Part shown: piece after piece, positions 1 to 8,780 of the stretch
Position numbering within the stretch: the stretch's first letter is position 1
How the letters are laid out: each line of letters opens with the position of its first letter
Source of the DNA: Patulibacter minatonensis DSM 18081
Lineage (GTDB): Bacteria; Actinomycetota; Thermoleophilia; Solirubrobacterales; Solirubrobacteraceae
Assembly (NCBI RefSeq): GCF_000519325.1
Contig: NZ_KI912613.1
Location: 730,935 to 794,934 of the forward strand
Direction of reading: 5' to 3'
Length of the DNA: 64,000 nt
Made by a program: the position numbers and the translations under genes
Notes under the pieces: generated by a model
Seen by the model: only the letters and a program-made list of their open reading frames with translations
What the model was told of the DNA's origin: nothing
The model's database searches: none

Positions 1-1100
1 CGGACCAGGACGCCGACCAGGCCCGGCGCCTGATCGACGCGATGGACGCCACGCTCGATCGTCTGGGGACGACGCTCCTCTCGGTCCCGCTCGCGCCGCG
101 CGCGTCGGCCGACCTCGCCGAGGAGATGATGGCGACCGGCGAGCTCCAGTCCCGGCTGCGCCGCCACGTCTCCGACCTCCGCCTGCACGTCCTGCGCCGC
201 ACGTACGAGTCGCTCGCGCGGATCAGGTCCGCGTCGTCGGTCGCCGAGCTCACGCGGATCGTCCCCGTCGAGCTGTGCTCCGCCTGCGGGTTCGACCGCG
301 GGGTGATCTCGAGCGTCAACGGCTCCACGTGGGTGCCGTCGTCGCTCCACATCGCGGCGGGCGGGCACACCGACGCCGCCCGTCGCCTGCAGGAGCGGAT
401 CGGCCGCCTCCAGATCCCGCTCCGGCCGCCGCTGATCGAGGCCGAGCTCGTGCGCCGCGGGACCGCGGTCCTCGTCGACGACATCGACTCCGGCGAGCGG
501 ACCTACGAGCCGCTGATGGAGCTCGCGGACACGCAGGCCTACGTCGTCGCACCGATGACGATCGGCGGCCGGGTCGTGGGGTTCCTGCACGCCGACGCCA
601 ACTGGACCCGCCGCCCCCTGACCGAGGCCGACGTCGACAACATCCGCACGTTCGCGGCCGGCGTCGCGCTGGCGATCGAGCGGGCCGTGCTCCGCGAGCG
701 CCTGGCCACGCAGCGCCGCAGGGTCACCGAGTCCTTCGACTCGACCACCGCCTCGATCGCGGACCTCTCCGAGGCCGACATCCGGCTCACCCGCCGCCTC
801 GAGCGGCGCGAGCCCGACTCCGCGTCCGCCGCCGGCGGCATGGCGCGGATCGCCACGATCGACGCGGACGTCGCCCGCGACTCCCAGATCCACGGCATGC
901 TCACCCCAAGGGAGCGCGACGTCCTCGAGCGTCTCGCCCGGGGGGCGACGAACGGCCAGATCGCCGACGAGCTCGTCGTCTGCGTCAGCACCGTCAAGTC
1001 GCACGTCAAGCACATCCTGCGCAAGCTGAAGGCGACGAACCGCGCCGAGGCGGTGTCCCGGTACATGCGCCTCGCCGACGACCAGCGGGTGGCGTCGTGA
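1..1100 (+). CDS. GAF-LuxR transcriptional regulator, 5'-truncated by window edge
   Basis: The reading frame is open from the first bases of the window, so the true start probably lies to the left; the first in-window ATG is at 42. The C-terminal 60 residues form a LuxR/NarL helix-turn-helix that begins LTPRERDVLERLARGATN and continues with STVKSHVKHILRKL. A GAF-like sensor lies in the middle, with the strand pattern VVAPMTIGGRVVGFLHADAN. The stop overlaps the GTG of the next gene, which has the same architecture, so the two are probably co-transcribed paralogs. The family binds DNA through the HTH in response to a small molecule sensed by GAF. The ligand and targets cannot be read from sequence. 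Confidence 0.85.
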   Translation, partial: DQDADQARRLIDAMDATLDRLGTTLLSVPLAPRASADLAEEMMATGELQSRLRRHVSDLRLHVLRRTYESLARIRSASSVAELTRIVPVELCSACGFDRGVISSVNGSTWVPSSLHIAAGGHTDAARRLQERIGRLQIPLRPPLIEAELVRRGTAVLVDDIDSGERTYEPLMELADTQAYVVAPMTIGGRVVGFLHADANWTRRPLTEADVDNIRTFAAGVALAIERAVLRERLATQRRRVTESFDSTTASIADLSEADIRLTRRLERREPDSASAAGGMARIATIDADVARDSQIHGMLTPRERDVLERLARGATNGQIADELVVCVSTVKSHVKHILRKLKATNRAEAVSRYMRLADDQRVAS

Positions 1101-2302
1101 GCACCGTCGCGACGACGTCCCGCAGCACCCCGGCGCCGACGAGCGCCGTCGGCTGGCGCCGGCGGGAGGTCGAGCTCGCCGCCCGCGCGACCGAGCTCCA
1201 CGGCGCCGCCGTCGAGATCCTCGGCGCCGACGCCGACGGGATGCCGGCCCTCGACGAGGCGCGGCCGTGGCGGACCGCGAGCGTGGTCACCGGCATGCTG
1301 CGGAGCTGCATCGAGGCGATGCGCAGCGCGCCGCAGCCGGACGAGCCCGAGGTCCACGCCGTCTGCCTCGTCGTCCCGGACCTCCAGCGCCTGGCCTCGG
1401 AGATCATCGAGCACAACGTCCACCTCCGCGGCCGCCGCCTGGCCGAGTGCGAGGACGGGCTCTCCCGCCTGCAGTCGCTGCCGTCCTCGGGCGACCTGAT
1501 CGACCAGACGTGCGAGGTCCTCGCGCGGCGCTGCGGGTTCGGCCGGGCGATGCTCTCCCGCGTCGAGGGCGACAGCTGGCGCCCCTGGACGGGCCACTTC
1601 GCCGCCGACGGGTCGGTGCCGCCGTGGTTCCACGACTGGGTCAACCGGAAGATCCCGCTGGGGACCGACTCGATCGAGTCGCAGACCGTGCGGGAGCGGA
1701 CGCCCGCCATCGCGCACGCCACGGTGTCGGGCTCGGTGCTCGGCTCGCTCCTGATCGACGCGAGCGGCGCGCGGTCGTACGTGGTCGCCCCGATCCTCGA
1801 GGGCGACGAGGTCGTCGGACTGCTGCACGCCGACCACCACCCGACGGACCGCCCGGTCGACGAGACCGACCGCAGCGTGCTCGAGCGCTACGCCGAGGGG
1901 TTCGCCCAGGTGTACGAGCGCGCCGTGCTCGCCGAGCGGCTCGACGACCAGCGCGACCGCGTCCGCGAGGCCCTCACCGCGACCAAGCGGATGATGGACG
2001 AGCTCAGCGCGTCGCCGATCACCCTCGGCGCGCCCGGTCAGGACCTCGCGACCCGCCCGATCGGTCCCGGGGCGCCCGCCGCGCCCGACCCGGCCTCGTT
2101 CGACGGGCTCACGCCGCGTGAGCGGGACGTGCTCGACCTGATGCTCACCGGTGCCGGCAACCACGCGATCGCGGAGCAGCTGGTGATCGCGCCGGGGACC
2201 GTGAAGTTCCACGTGCAGAACATCCTGCGCAAGCTCGGCGCCGTGAACCGCGCGCAGGCGATCGCGTCCTGCCTGAACCTCCACCCCGCACAGCAGGGCT
2301 GA
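1097..2302 (+). CDS. GAF-LuxR transcriptional regulator
   Basis: This 401-residue protein starts at a GTG that overlaps the upstream stop (GTGA), the usual sign of translational coupling. A helical N-terminal region (about 1-125) is followed by a GAF-like domain (about 130-290; the end reads VVAPILEGDEVVGLLHADHH) and a LuxR HTH (about 335-395; LTPRERDVLDLMLTGAG, then GTVKFHVQNILRKLGAVNRA). It is a clear paralog of the gene before it and of the one at 31876-33030. No receiver domain or phospho-acceptor Asp context is present, so it is probably not a two-component response regulator. Signal and regulon are unknown. Confidence 0.88.
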   Translation: MSTVATTSRSTPAPTSAVGWRRREVELAARATELHGAAVEILGADADGMPALDEARPWRTASVVTGMLRSCIEAMRSAPQPDEPEVHAVCLVVPDLQRLASEIIEHNVHLRGRRLAECEDGLSRLQSLPSSGDLIDQTCEVLARRCGFGRAMLSRVEGDSWRPWTGHFAADGSVPPWFHDWVNRKIPLGTDSIESQTVRERTPAIAHATVSGSVLGSLLIDASGARSYVVAPILEGDEVVGLLHADHHPTDRPVDETDRSVLERYAEGFAQVYERAVLAERLDDQRDRVREALTATKRMMDELSASPITLGAPGQDLATRPIGPGAPAAPDPASFDGLTPRERDVLDLMLTGAGNHAIAEQLVIAPGTVKFHVQNILRKLGAVNRAQAIASCLNLHPAQQG

Positions 2303-2466
2303 GCGGGTCGGGCCGTGAACGGGTCCCGGGACCTGCGCACCGTGCTCGACGCCAGGCACCGGTGCGTGTCGGAGACGCTCTTCGGGGAGTCCGGGGGTCC
2401 GGCCGCCGGGGACCTCCACGAGCTCGGCAGCACACTGGCCCCGGTCGTCACGGGCTCGTTCCGCGG

Positions 2467-3747
2467 TCAGTGGTGGTGCGCGTGCCCGCCGCCCGCGAGC
2501 GCCGCGGTCGGCAGCCGCCCGACGAGGACCGCCGCCAGCGCCGTCGACAGCGGGACCGAGAGGACGAGCGCCGCGCTGCCGACCAGGGTCGAGACGATCG
2601 GCTCGGCCAGGCTCGCGTCGTTGATCGCGTCGCCGAACGACACGCCGTTGGCGGACGCCACGAGCAGCAGCGGGAGGGTCGCCCCGGCGTACGCGAGGAC
2701 GAGGGTGTGGATCGTGGCGGCCAGGTGGTCGCGGCCGACGACGAACGCCTCGCGGTAGAGGGCCCGGGGCTGCAGCGCCGCGTTCGCGCGGTGCAGCGCG
2801 GCGACCGTCGACACCTGCGAGACGACGGTGTCGGTGAGCACGCCGAGCGCGCCGATCACCATGCCGGCGAGCAGGATCCCCTGGAGCGGCAGCTGCCCGC
2901 CGTTCTGCAGCGCGAAGCCGCCGAGGTCGCCTTCCTTGCCGTCGAGCCCCGCGAGGTCCGACCAGAGCGTCCCGAGGAGCCCCGCGGCGAGCAGCGACAC
3001 GCCGATGCCCGTCACCGCCGCCAGGCTCTGCGCGGTCACCCCGTAGGTCAGCCCGGTGGTCACGAACATCACCGCCAGCGCGCCGACCGTCGCCACCAGG
3101 AGCGGCGGGTGCCCGTGGAGGATCGCCGGGACGAGCCAGAGGATCACGAGCGACAGGCTGAGCGCGGTGCCGACGAGCGCCAGCAGCCCGCGACCGCGCG
3201 CGACCACCGCCCCGAGGACGCCGAAGAGGATCGCGAGCCAGAGGAGCGGCGTCCGGCGGTCGACCCCGGAGAACGCGTAGACGGGCTCGCGGGCGCCGGA
3301 CGAGGCGGACGTCCCGGGATCGTCCGCCGCGGTCGTGCCGGCGTCCCCGGCGTCACCCGGCGCCCCGGACGGGGCCCGCGTCGCCGGCGCCGTCTGGTCC
3401 GCCATCCGCACCCGTTGCCCACGGTCGAGCTCCGGACTGACCTCCGCGGGGCCGAGGACGACGTCGACGACCAGCCCGTCGTCCCGGCCCTCGTCGATCC
3501 GGACCTTCGCCGTCCGGCACCGCTGGTCGGTCGGCCCGCCGCAGGAGGCGGTGGCGACGGACTCGACCGTTCCGGCGACCGTCCGGACGCCGGCGCCCTG
3601 GACCGTCGGCCGCTCCCCGGACGGCCGCAGCGCCACCAGACCGACGACGGTGAGGAGCGCGACGAGGACGACGACGCCGACGAGGACCCGGCCCGGACGC
3701 GTGGAGACGATGGTGCGGAGCGCGGCGGCGCGCGGGCGGTCGGGCAT
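2467..3747 (-). CDS. YibE/F-like integral membrane protein
   Basis: The protein has 426 residues, with one N-terminal membrane helix (about 20-42), an extracytoplasmic stretch containing a C-x(6)-C pair (CGGPTDQRC), and then about eight hydrophobic helices (160-415). Motifs such as GVLTDTVVSQVSTVAALH and GRDHLAATIHTLVLAYAGA are typical of the YibE/F family, whose biochemical role is not established. The C-terminus is His-rich (GGHAHHH), which could bind metal. A Fur/Zur-like palindrome sits just upstream (3785-3797). It is convergent with the LuxR gene at its 3' end. The family call is confident; a link to metal homeostasis is inference. Confidence 0.82.
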   Translation of the reverse strand: MPDRPRAAALRTIVSTRPGRVLVGVVVLVALLTVVGLVALRPSGERPTVQGAGVRTVAGTVESVATASCGGPTDQRCRTAKVRIDEGRDDGLVVDVVLGPAEVSPELDRGQRVRMADQTAPATRAPSGAPGDAGDAGTTAADDPGTSASSGAREPVYAFSGVDRRTPLLWLAILFGVLGAVVARGRGLLALVGTALSLSLVILWLVPAILHGHPPLLVATVGALAVMFVTTGLTYGVTAQSLAAVTGIGVSLLAAGLLGTLWSDLAGLDGKEGDLGGFALQNGGQLPLQGILLAGMVIGALGVLTDTVVSQVSTVAALHRANAALQPRALYREAFVVGRDHLAATIHTLVLAYAGATLPLLLVASANGVSFGDAINDASLAEPIVSTLVGSAALVLSVPLSTALAAVLVGRLPTAALAGGGHAHHH

Positions 3748-3784
3748 CCCCGCTGGCTACGACGCCCGCGGTCGCGACCCTTCC

Positions 3785-3797
3785 GAGAATGGTTCTC
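3785..3797. promoter_or_regulatory. Fur/Zur-like palindromic box upstream of the YibE/F gene
   Basis: GAGAATGGTTCTC reads as GAGAA-tgg-TTCTC, a palindrome with the A/T-rich look of Fur-family operators in otherwise very G+C-rich DNA. It lies 38 bases before the YibE/F start and overlaps the last codons of the PucR gene behind it. Binding by a Fur or Zur protein is inference. Confidence 0.4.
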
Positions 3798-5031
3798 ATT
3801 CAGTCGACTGCAGCACCGCGTCGAGGCGCAGGGCGACGAGCAGCTCGGTCCGCCGGTGCGCCAGGACCGCGGGCAGCACGGACTCGGCGCGCCGGACGTG
3901 CTGCCGGACCGTGTTCTCGTGGACCCCGAGCGCCGCGGCCGCCGCGGCCTGGCTGCCGCAGGAGAGCCACGCGAGCAGCGAGCGCCGGACGCGGACGTCG
4001 TGCGGGTCCTCGCCTGCCAGGGGGCCGAGCTCCTCCGCGACGAAGTTCCGGGCCTGCCCCTCGTCGCGCAGCAGCAGGGCCTCGAGCCGCACGTCGGCGT
4101 ACCAGCACGTGCAGGTGTCCCCGGTGGCCTCGACGACGACGCGGCGGACCCGCCGCGCCAGCAGCGCCTGGACCCGCGACCGCCGGAAGCCGTCGACGCC
4201 GCCGCCCGGCTCGCCGACCGCGACCGAGCCGGCGATCGTCGCGAGGTGCGCCCGGAGGCGGCCCATCGGCTCGTCCGCGAACCCGTCCGGGCGGCCGAGC
4301 CAGAGGACCCACGCACCGTCCTCCTCGTCGCGGACCGTCGTGGCGGTGGCGCCGGCGGCCTCGGCGATGCGGGCCGCAAGAGTCTCCCGGGGCACGCGGC
4401 CCTCCGGCTCGACCAGGACGGCGAGGTGCTCGGCGCCCAGCCGGTAGCCGAGCGTGGTGTCCCACCGCGGGTCGGCGGGGCCGTCGTCGGCGAGGAGCTC
4501 GTCGAGGACCGCCCGGCGCAGGTCGTCGACGCGACGCACCATGCTCGCCCGCGTCGCCTCGTAGCACGGGACGACGACCCCGAGCACGCGGTCGACGTAC
4601 GCGAACAGCAGCCGTCCGGGCTCGCCGACGAGCGCCTGGAGGTCCTCCGGCCCCGGCGCCGCGACGGTGACCTCCTCGACCCAGGCGTCCCACAGCCGTC
4701 CCGCGCCGAGCCAGTAGGTGCGCTCCAGCGCGCTCAGCGGGATCCGGGCCTCCGCGGTCGCCCGCGCGAAGCCGAGCGCGTGGTCGGGCGAGACGTCCTC
4801 CAGCGTCGTCCGGCCGGCCCAGAGGTCGAGGATGGCCTCCACGTTCTCGCGGACGCACGACTGCAGGAGCGACCGGAACGCCGGGTCCTCCCCGCGCTCG
4901 GGGTAGACCTCGCGGGCGATCCCGGCGGCGATGGCGGCCGCGAGCGTCGCGGGCCGCATGGCGACGGTGACGGTCGCGGCGGAGGTGCTCGCGGACGGGG
5001 CGCGATCCAGGAGGTCCGTTCGCGCGTGCAC
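3796..5031 (-). CDS. PucR-type transcriptional regulator (1 of 5)
   Basis: This 411-residue protein ends with the PucR-type helix-turn-helix (about 345-400), recognisable from SLLAWLSCGSQ, ALGVHENTVRQHVRRAES and the trailing ELLVALRLDA. The N-terminal part contains the ERTYWLGAGRLWDAW helix that matches ERAYRSGQNRFWAAW and RAYRVGQNHLW in the paralogs here (RsbT-co-antagonist-like or GGDEF-like sensor region). Such proteins usually control nearby catabolic genes. It diverges from the oxidoreductase operon at 5317, with inverted repeats in between, so that operon is the first target to consider. The start is the ATG 285 bases from that operon; a later in-frame ATG near residue 25 is possible. 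Confidence 0.87.
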   Translation of the reverse strand: MHARTDLLDRAPSASTSAATVTVAMRPATLAAAIAAGIAREVYPERGEDPAFRSLLQSCVRENVEAILDLWAGRTTLEDVSPDHALGFARATAEARIPLSALERTYWLGAGRLWDAWVEEVTVAAPGPEDLQALVGEPGRLLFAYVDRVLGVVVPCYEATRASMVRRVDDLRRAVLDELLADDGPADPRWDTTLGYRLGAEHLAVLVEPEGRVPRETLAARIAEAAGATATTVRDEEDGAWVLWLGRPDGFADEPMGRLRAHLATIAGSVAVGEPGGGVDGFRRSRVQALLARRVRRVVVEATGDTCTCWYADVRLEALLLRDEGQARNFVAEELGPLAGEDPHDVRVRRSLLAWLSCGSQAAAAAALGVHENTVRQHVRRAESVLPAVLAHRRTELLVALRLDAVLQSTE

Positions 5032-5129
5032 GAGCAGACGCTACGCCCTCGGGACCCCCCGGGGCGATCTCTGATTCCACCAACGGGCCGCCGAACCGTT
5101 CTCCGCATCCGCCAACGGCGTGGGAATCC

Positions 5130-5175
5130 GACATCCGGAGGCGCCCCGAACCCGGCGATCCGACACGCGGATGTC
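5130..5175. promoter_or_regulatory. Inverted repeat in the divergent PucR/oxidoreductase intergenic region
   Basis: GACATCCG (5130-5137) and CGGATGTC (5168-5175) are perfect 8-base arms 30 bases apart. They lie in the 285-base gap between the PucR gene and the oxidoreductase operon. Two CCAACGG elements also occur around 5080-5120. This is a candidate operator, most simply for the adjacent PucR protein. Confidence 0.35.
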
Positions 5176-5316
5176 GCTGTCCGCCTGGGACGGTCGCGGC
5201 AGTCCGGAGCCCCGCGCCGCCTTCTCGCGGCCGGGTCGTCCCGGAGGAGACCGAGCCCCGGGAGGGTCCGAGCGCCGACCGCGCGGAGGCCCACCCCCAC
5301 CGAGGAGGAGACCATC

Positions 5317-6438
5317 ATGGCCAAGCACCCCGTCGTCGTCTACGGCGCCAGCGGCTACACCGGCAGGCTGATCTGCGAGTACCTGCGCGAGCTGCGGATC
5401 CCGTTCACGGCCGCCGGCCGCAACGAGGAGCGCACCAAGAACGTCGTCGACCACATCCCGGGCGTGGCCGACACCGGCGTCTACGACGTCGTCGCCGTCG
5501 AGCACACCGTCGCGGGGCTCTCCGAGCTGTTCGAGGGCTCGAAGGTCGTCCTGAACACGGTCGGCCCCTTCGCCGACCTGGGCCACGAGGTCGTCGAGGC
5601 GTGCATCGCCACCGGCTGCCACTACCTCGACACCACCGGCGAGCAGAACTGGATGCTCTCGTCGCAGGAGCGCCACGCGGCGGCGATGGAGGAGAAGGGC
5701 CTCCTGCTCGCCCCCGGCATCGCGCAGATGTACACGACGGGCGAGATCGCGGCCGAGATCGCCCTCGAGGAGCCGGGCTACGAGACGCTCGACACCGTCA
5801 TCCTCTGGAAGGGCGCGCCGACGACCGCCTCCACGGAGACGATCTTCTCCAACCTGCTCTCGACGGCGTACAAGCTCGAGGGTGGCGAGTACGTGGCGTG
5901 GGACAGCACGCCGCAGCTCCACGAGGTCAGCTTCCCCGGCCAGCACGAGACCGCGCTCGCGCTCCCGTGGGGCGGCACCTCGCTGCCGGTCTGGTTCAAG
6001 GACGACCCGCGCGTCAACGACGTCACGTCGCTCGGCGGCGTCTACAACCGCGAGCTGATGAAGGTCGTGCTCTCCATCGCCGAGGCCGTCGAGCAGGCGA
6101 TCCGCCCGCTGCCGGAGGCCGAGCAGCGCGCGAAGCTCGACGAGATGGCCGCCGCGAACGCCGCACCCATGCCGCCGCGCGAGATGGCCGCCTACAACCG
6201 CTCGATGGACTCGGTGCACGCCACCGGACCCCTCAAGCACGCGCACGTCGTCCTCCGCGGCAACTCGAACTACAAGCAGACCGCCCTGCTCCAGGCCTAC
6301 GGCGCCCTGCACCTGCTGCGCCAGAAGCCGAACCGCGTCGGCTTCGCGTCGGGCTGCCAGGCCTTCGGCCACCGCCGCCTGCTCGACGTCCTGCAGCAGT
6401 ACGGCCTGACCGGCGAGCCGATCGTCGTGCGCGACTGA
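5317..6438 (+). CDS. Saccharopine-dehydrogenase-like NAD(P)-binding oxidoreductase
   Basis: The start is the ATG directly behind a strong Shine-Dalgarno (GAGGAGG at about 5302-5309), giving 373 residues. The N-terminus is a Rossmann fold of the saccharopine dehydrogenase/trans-acting enoyl reductase type (VVVYGASGYTGRL, then VVLNTVGPFADLGHEVVEAC and YLDTTGEQ). The C-terminal half is less familiar. It is the first gene of an apparent operon with two SDR genes 34 bases downstream. The substrate is unknown; true saccharopine dehydrogenase activity is unlikely because this subfamily is broadly used in lipid and secondary metabolism. Confidence 0.82.
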   Translation: MAKHPVVVYGASGYTGRLICEYLRELRIPFTAAGRNEERTKNVVDHIPGVADTGVYDVVAVEHTVAGLSELFEGSKVVLNTVGPFADLGHEVVEACIATGCHYLDTTGEQNWMLSSQERHAAAMEEKGLLLAPGIAQMYTTGEIAAEIALEEPGYETLDTVILWKGAPTTASTETIFSNLLSTAYKLEGGEYVAWDSTPQLHEVSFPGQHETALALPWGGTSLPVWFKDDPRVNDVTSLGGVYNRELMKVVLSIAEAVEQAIRPLPEAEQRAKLDEMAAANAAPMPPREMAAYNRSMDSVHATGPLKHAHVVLRGNSNYKQTALLQAYGALHLLRQKPNRVGFASGCQAFGHRRLLDVLQQYGLTGEPIVVRD

Positions 6439-6472
6439 TGCGCCCGGCCACGTACATCGTCAGGAGGATCCC

Positions 6473-7237
6473 GTGATCTCCAGCCTGGAGGGCAAGCGCG
6501 CCCTCATCACCGGCGCGGCCGCCGGGCTCGGCAAGGCCACCGCCGAGCTGTTCATCGAGCAGGGCGCGAGCGTCGTCGTCACCGACGTCGACGGCGCGGG
6601 AGCCGAGGCCGTCGCCTCGGCGCTGGGCGACAGGGCCGTCGCCGCCACGCACGACGTCACCGTCGAGGCCGAGTGGGAGACCGCCGTCGGCGCCGCCCGC
6701 GACGCCTTCGGCGGCCTCGACGTCCTCGTCAACAACGCCGGCATCGAGATCGGCAAGCCGCTGACCGAGACCGGGCTCGACGAGTTCGAGCGGCTGATGA
6801 AGATCAACGTCTCCGGGACGTTCCTCGGCATCAAGGCCGCGGTCCCTGCGCTGGTCGAGGCCGGCGGCGGATCGATCGTGAACATGGCGTCGGTCGCCGG
6901 CCTGGGCGGCGCACCGCTGCTCGGCGCGTACTGCGCGTCGAAGGGCGCGGTCGTCCGGCTGACGGAGGTCGCGGCGATCGAGCTGCGCGCCGCCGGCATC
7001 CGCGTCAATGCGGTCTGCCCGGCGTTCATCGGCACCGCGATGGTCGACCGCCTGGTCAAGCCGTTCGAGGCCGCGGTCGGCCTGCCGTTCGGTGACGTCG
7101 TGAAGATCAAGCAGGGTCGTCTCGGGACGGCCGAGGAGGTCGCCGAGATGGTGGCCTTCCTGGCCTCCGACGACGCGAAGTGGACCACGGGCACGGCCAA
7201 CGTGCTCGACGGCGGACTGGTGGAGGGACTCCTGTGA
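6473..7237 (+). CDS. SDR family NAD(P)-dependent oxidoreductase
   Basis: This is a classical short-chain dehydrogenase of 254 residues. It has the cofactor motif TGAAAGLG near residue 13, an acidic residue after the second strand (VVVTDVDG) that favours NAD(H), NNAG near residue 87, and the catalytic YCASK. The GTG start follows AGGAGG at about 6462-6467. It overlaps the next SDR by 4 bases and follows the Rossmann-fold gene by 34 bases, so the three are probably one transcript. The C-terminus lies close to that of the next SDR (IKQGRLGTAEEVAEMVAFLAS against INARQGRLGTVEEIANTVLFLVS), so the pair probably arose by duplication. Substrate unknown. Confidence 0.9.
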   Translation: MISSLEGKRALITGAAAGLGKATAELFIEQGASVVVTDVDGAGAEAVASALGDRAVAATHDVTVEAEWETAVGAARDAFGGLDVLVNNAGIEIGKPLTETGLDEFERLMKINVSGTFLGIKAAVPALVEAGGGSIVNMASVAGLGGAPLLGAYCASKGAVVRLTEVAAIELRAAGIRVNAVCPAFIGTAMVDRLVKPFEAAVGLPFGDVVKIKQGRLGTAEEVAEMVAFLASDDAKWTTGTANVLDGGLVEGLL

Positions 7238-7956
7238 GTGGTGAGCTGGAGGGCCGTGTCGCCCTCGTGACCGGGGCCGGCCAGGGGGTCGGCGCCGCCA
7301 TCTCCGACGCGCTGGAGCGCGAGGGTGCGACCGTCGTGCGCACCGACATCAAGGGCACCGACGTGACCCTCGACGTCCGCGACGAGGACGCGGTCGGCCG
7401 CGTCGTGGCGGACATCGTCGCCGAGCACGGCAAGCTCGACATCGCCGTGCCGAACGCCGGGGTGGCGTTCGTCAAGCCGCTCGTCGAGGTCTCCCTCGCC
7501 GAGTGGCGCGAGCTCATGGCCGTGAACCTCGACGGCGTCTTCGTGACGGCACGCGAGGCCGCGAAGGTCATGGCGCCGGCCGGGAAGGGCGCGATCGTCA
7601 ACGTCGCCTCCGTCACCGGCCTGCGCAGCGCGCCGCTGATCGGGGCCTACGGGGCCTCGAAGCACGGCGTCGTCGGCCTGACGAAGACCCTCGGCGCCGA
7701 GCTGCGGGACGTCGGGGTGCGCGTCAACTGCGTGTGCCCGGGCTTCGCGGACACCGAGATGGTCTCCTCGCACGCGCAGGAGCTGACCGACGCGATCGGC
7801 GCGCCGGTCCACGACGTCATCAACGCCCGCCAGGGCCGGCTGGGCACCGTCGAGGAGATCGCGAACACGGTCCTCTTCCTCGTCTCGGACCGCGCGAGCT
7901 TCAGCACGTCGAACGCGTACGTGATGGACGGCGGCCTGTACGGGGCGCTGGTCTAG
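7234..7956 (+). CDS. SDR family NAD(P)-dependent oxidoreductase
   Basis: This is a 240-residue SDR starting at a GTG that overlaps the previous stop. It shows TGAGQGVG for cofactor binding, PNAG in place of the usual NNAG (the first Asn is Pro), and the catalytic pair in YGASK. It is a tandem paralog of the preceding gene and the last gene of the three-gene set, followed by a strong hairpin. The two SDRs may act on successive substrates or form a heteromer. Either is inference. Confidence 0.9.
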   Translation: MSGELEGRVALVTGAGQGVGAAISDALEREGATVVRTDIKGTDVTLDVRDEDAVGRVVADIVAEHGKLDIAVPNAGVAFVKPLVEVSLAEWRELMAVNLDGVFVTAREAAKVMAPAGKGAIVNVASVTGLRSAPLIGAYGASKHGVVGLTKTLGAELRDVGVRVNCVCPGFADTEMVSSHAQELTDAIGAPVHDVINARQGRLGTVEEIANTVLFLVSDRASFSTSNAYVMDGGLYGALV

Positions 7957-7966
7957 GAGGTCGCGT

Positions 7967-8001
7967 GGGGCCGCCCCGGCCCGATGGGGCGGGGCGGCCC
8001 C
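7967..8001 (+). terminator. GC-rich hairpin after the oxidoreductase operon
   Basis: GGGGCCGCCCCG (7967-7978) and CGGGGCGGCCCC (7990-8001) form a perfect 12-base stem with an 11-base loop, starting 10 bases after the SDR stop. No U-tract follows, which is usual for hairpins in such G+C-rich genomes. Confidence 0.6.
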
Positions 8002-8074
8002 GCACAGCGGGACCGCGACCGGCCCGCCCCGGACACAGGCGGCGACCGGCCGCCGGTGGACTACCGTCCCGGCA

Positions 8075-8656
8075 GTGCCCTTCGCGACGACACGCACGCC
8101 GTGGGTCCAGGCGCTCGCGTGCACGATCGTCGCCCTCGCCGTGAACGGATGTGGGACCGGGACCTCCGGCACCGGCGGTGGCGCGCCGCCCGGCGGCGCG
8201 GGAGCGGACGGGGCGCCGGTCCGGGACGGCGGCCGCGTGACCCGGGTCGTCGACGGCGACACGGTCCACGTCCGGATCCGGGGCGGCGGGGACGAGACCG
8301 TCCGGCTGGCGCTCGTCGATGCACCCGAGTCGTCGACCACCCGCTACGGCCGGACCGAGTGCGGCGGCGTCGAGGCTACGACGTTCCTCCGGCGGCTCGT
8401 CGACGGCCGCGAGGTCGCGCTGCGCCGGCCGGGCGGCGAGGACCGCGACCGTTTCGGACGCACCGTCGCCGAACTGATGGCCGATGGCCGGAGCGTCGAC
8501 GAGCAGGTCGTCGCGGCCGGATGGGCGAAGCCGTTCCGCGTCCCGTCGACCGCGGGCGGGTCCGCCGCGAACCGCCGGATCCGGACGGCCGCCGACGACG
8601 CGCGGACCGACCGCGTGGGCGTGTGGCGGCTCTGCGGCGGATTCGAGCGGCGGTAG
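8075..8656 (+). CDS. Thermonuclease (SNase-like) lipoprotein
   Basis: The protein has 193 residues, with a signal peptide ending in a lipobox-like AVNGC (Cys about 26), a Gly-rich linker, and an SNase/thermonuclease fold (about 50-190). Key motifs are VVDGDTVHVRI, the Arg-containing RLALVDAPES and DRFGRTVAEL, and QVVAAGWAKPF. In the family, Arg and Glu residues at these places cleave phosphodiester bonds with Ca2+. The protein probably acts outside the membrane. The GTG start is 7 bases after TACCGT, a likely -10 box, suggesting a leaderless mRNA. It is convergent with the small membrane-protein gene. Confidence 0.82.
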   Translation: MPFATTRTPWVQALACTIVALAVNGCGTGTSGTGGGAPPGGAGADGAPVRDGGRVTRVVDGDTVHVRIRGGGDETVRLALVDAPESSTTRYGRTECGGVEATTFLRRLVDGREVALRRPGGEDRDRFGRTVAELMADGRSVDEQVVAAGWAKPFRVPSTAGGSAANRRIRTAADDARTDRVGVWRLCGGFERR

Positions 8657-8711
8657 CGCGGGGCGGCGCCACGTGCTCCGGGCACGGCGGCCCCCTGGAG
8701 GTGCCGGAGCG

Positions 8712-8780
8712 GGGGTCAGCGGGCGGCGGCGAAGACCGGCGCGTGGGCGCGGGGTCAGCGGGCGGCGGCGAAGACCGGCG
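8712..8780. repeat. 39-base tandem duplication over the end of the small membrane-protein gene
   Basis: Thirty bases beginning GGGGTCAGCGGGCGGCGGCG occur at 8712-8741 and again at 8751-8780, with a diverged 9-base joint. On the minus strand each copy encodes PVFAAAR followed by TGA. The second copy is therefore a duplicated gene end lying behind the functional stop. Confidence 0.75.
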
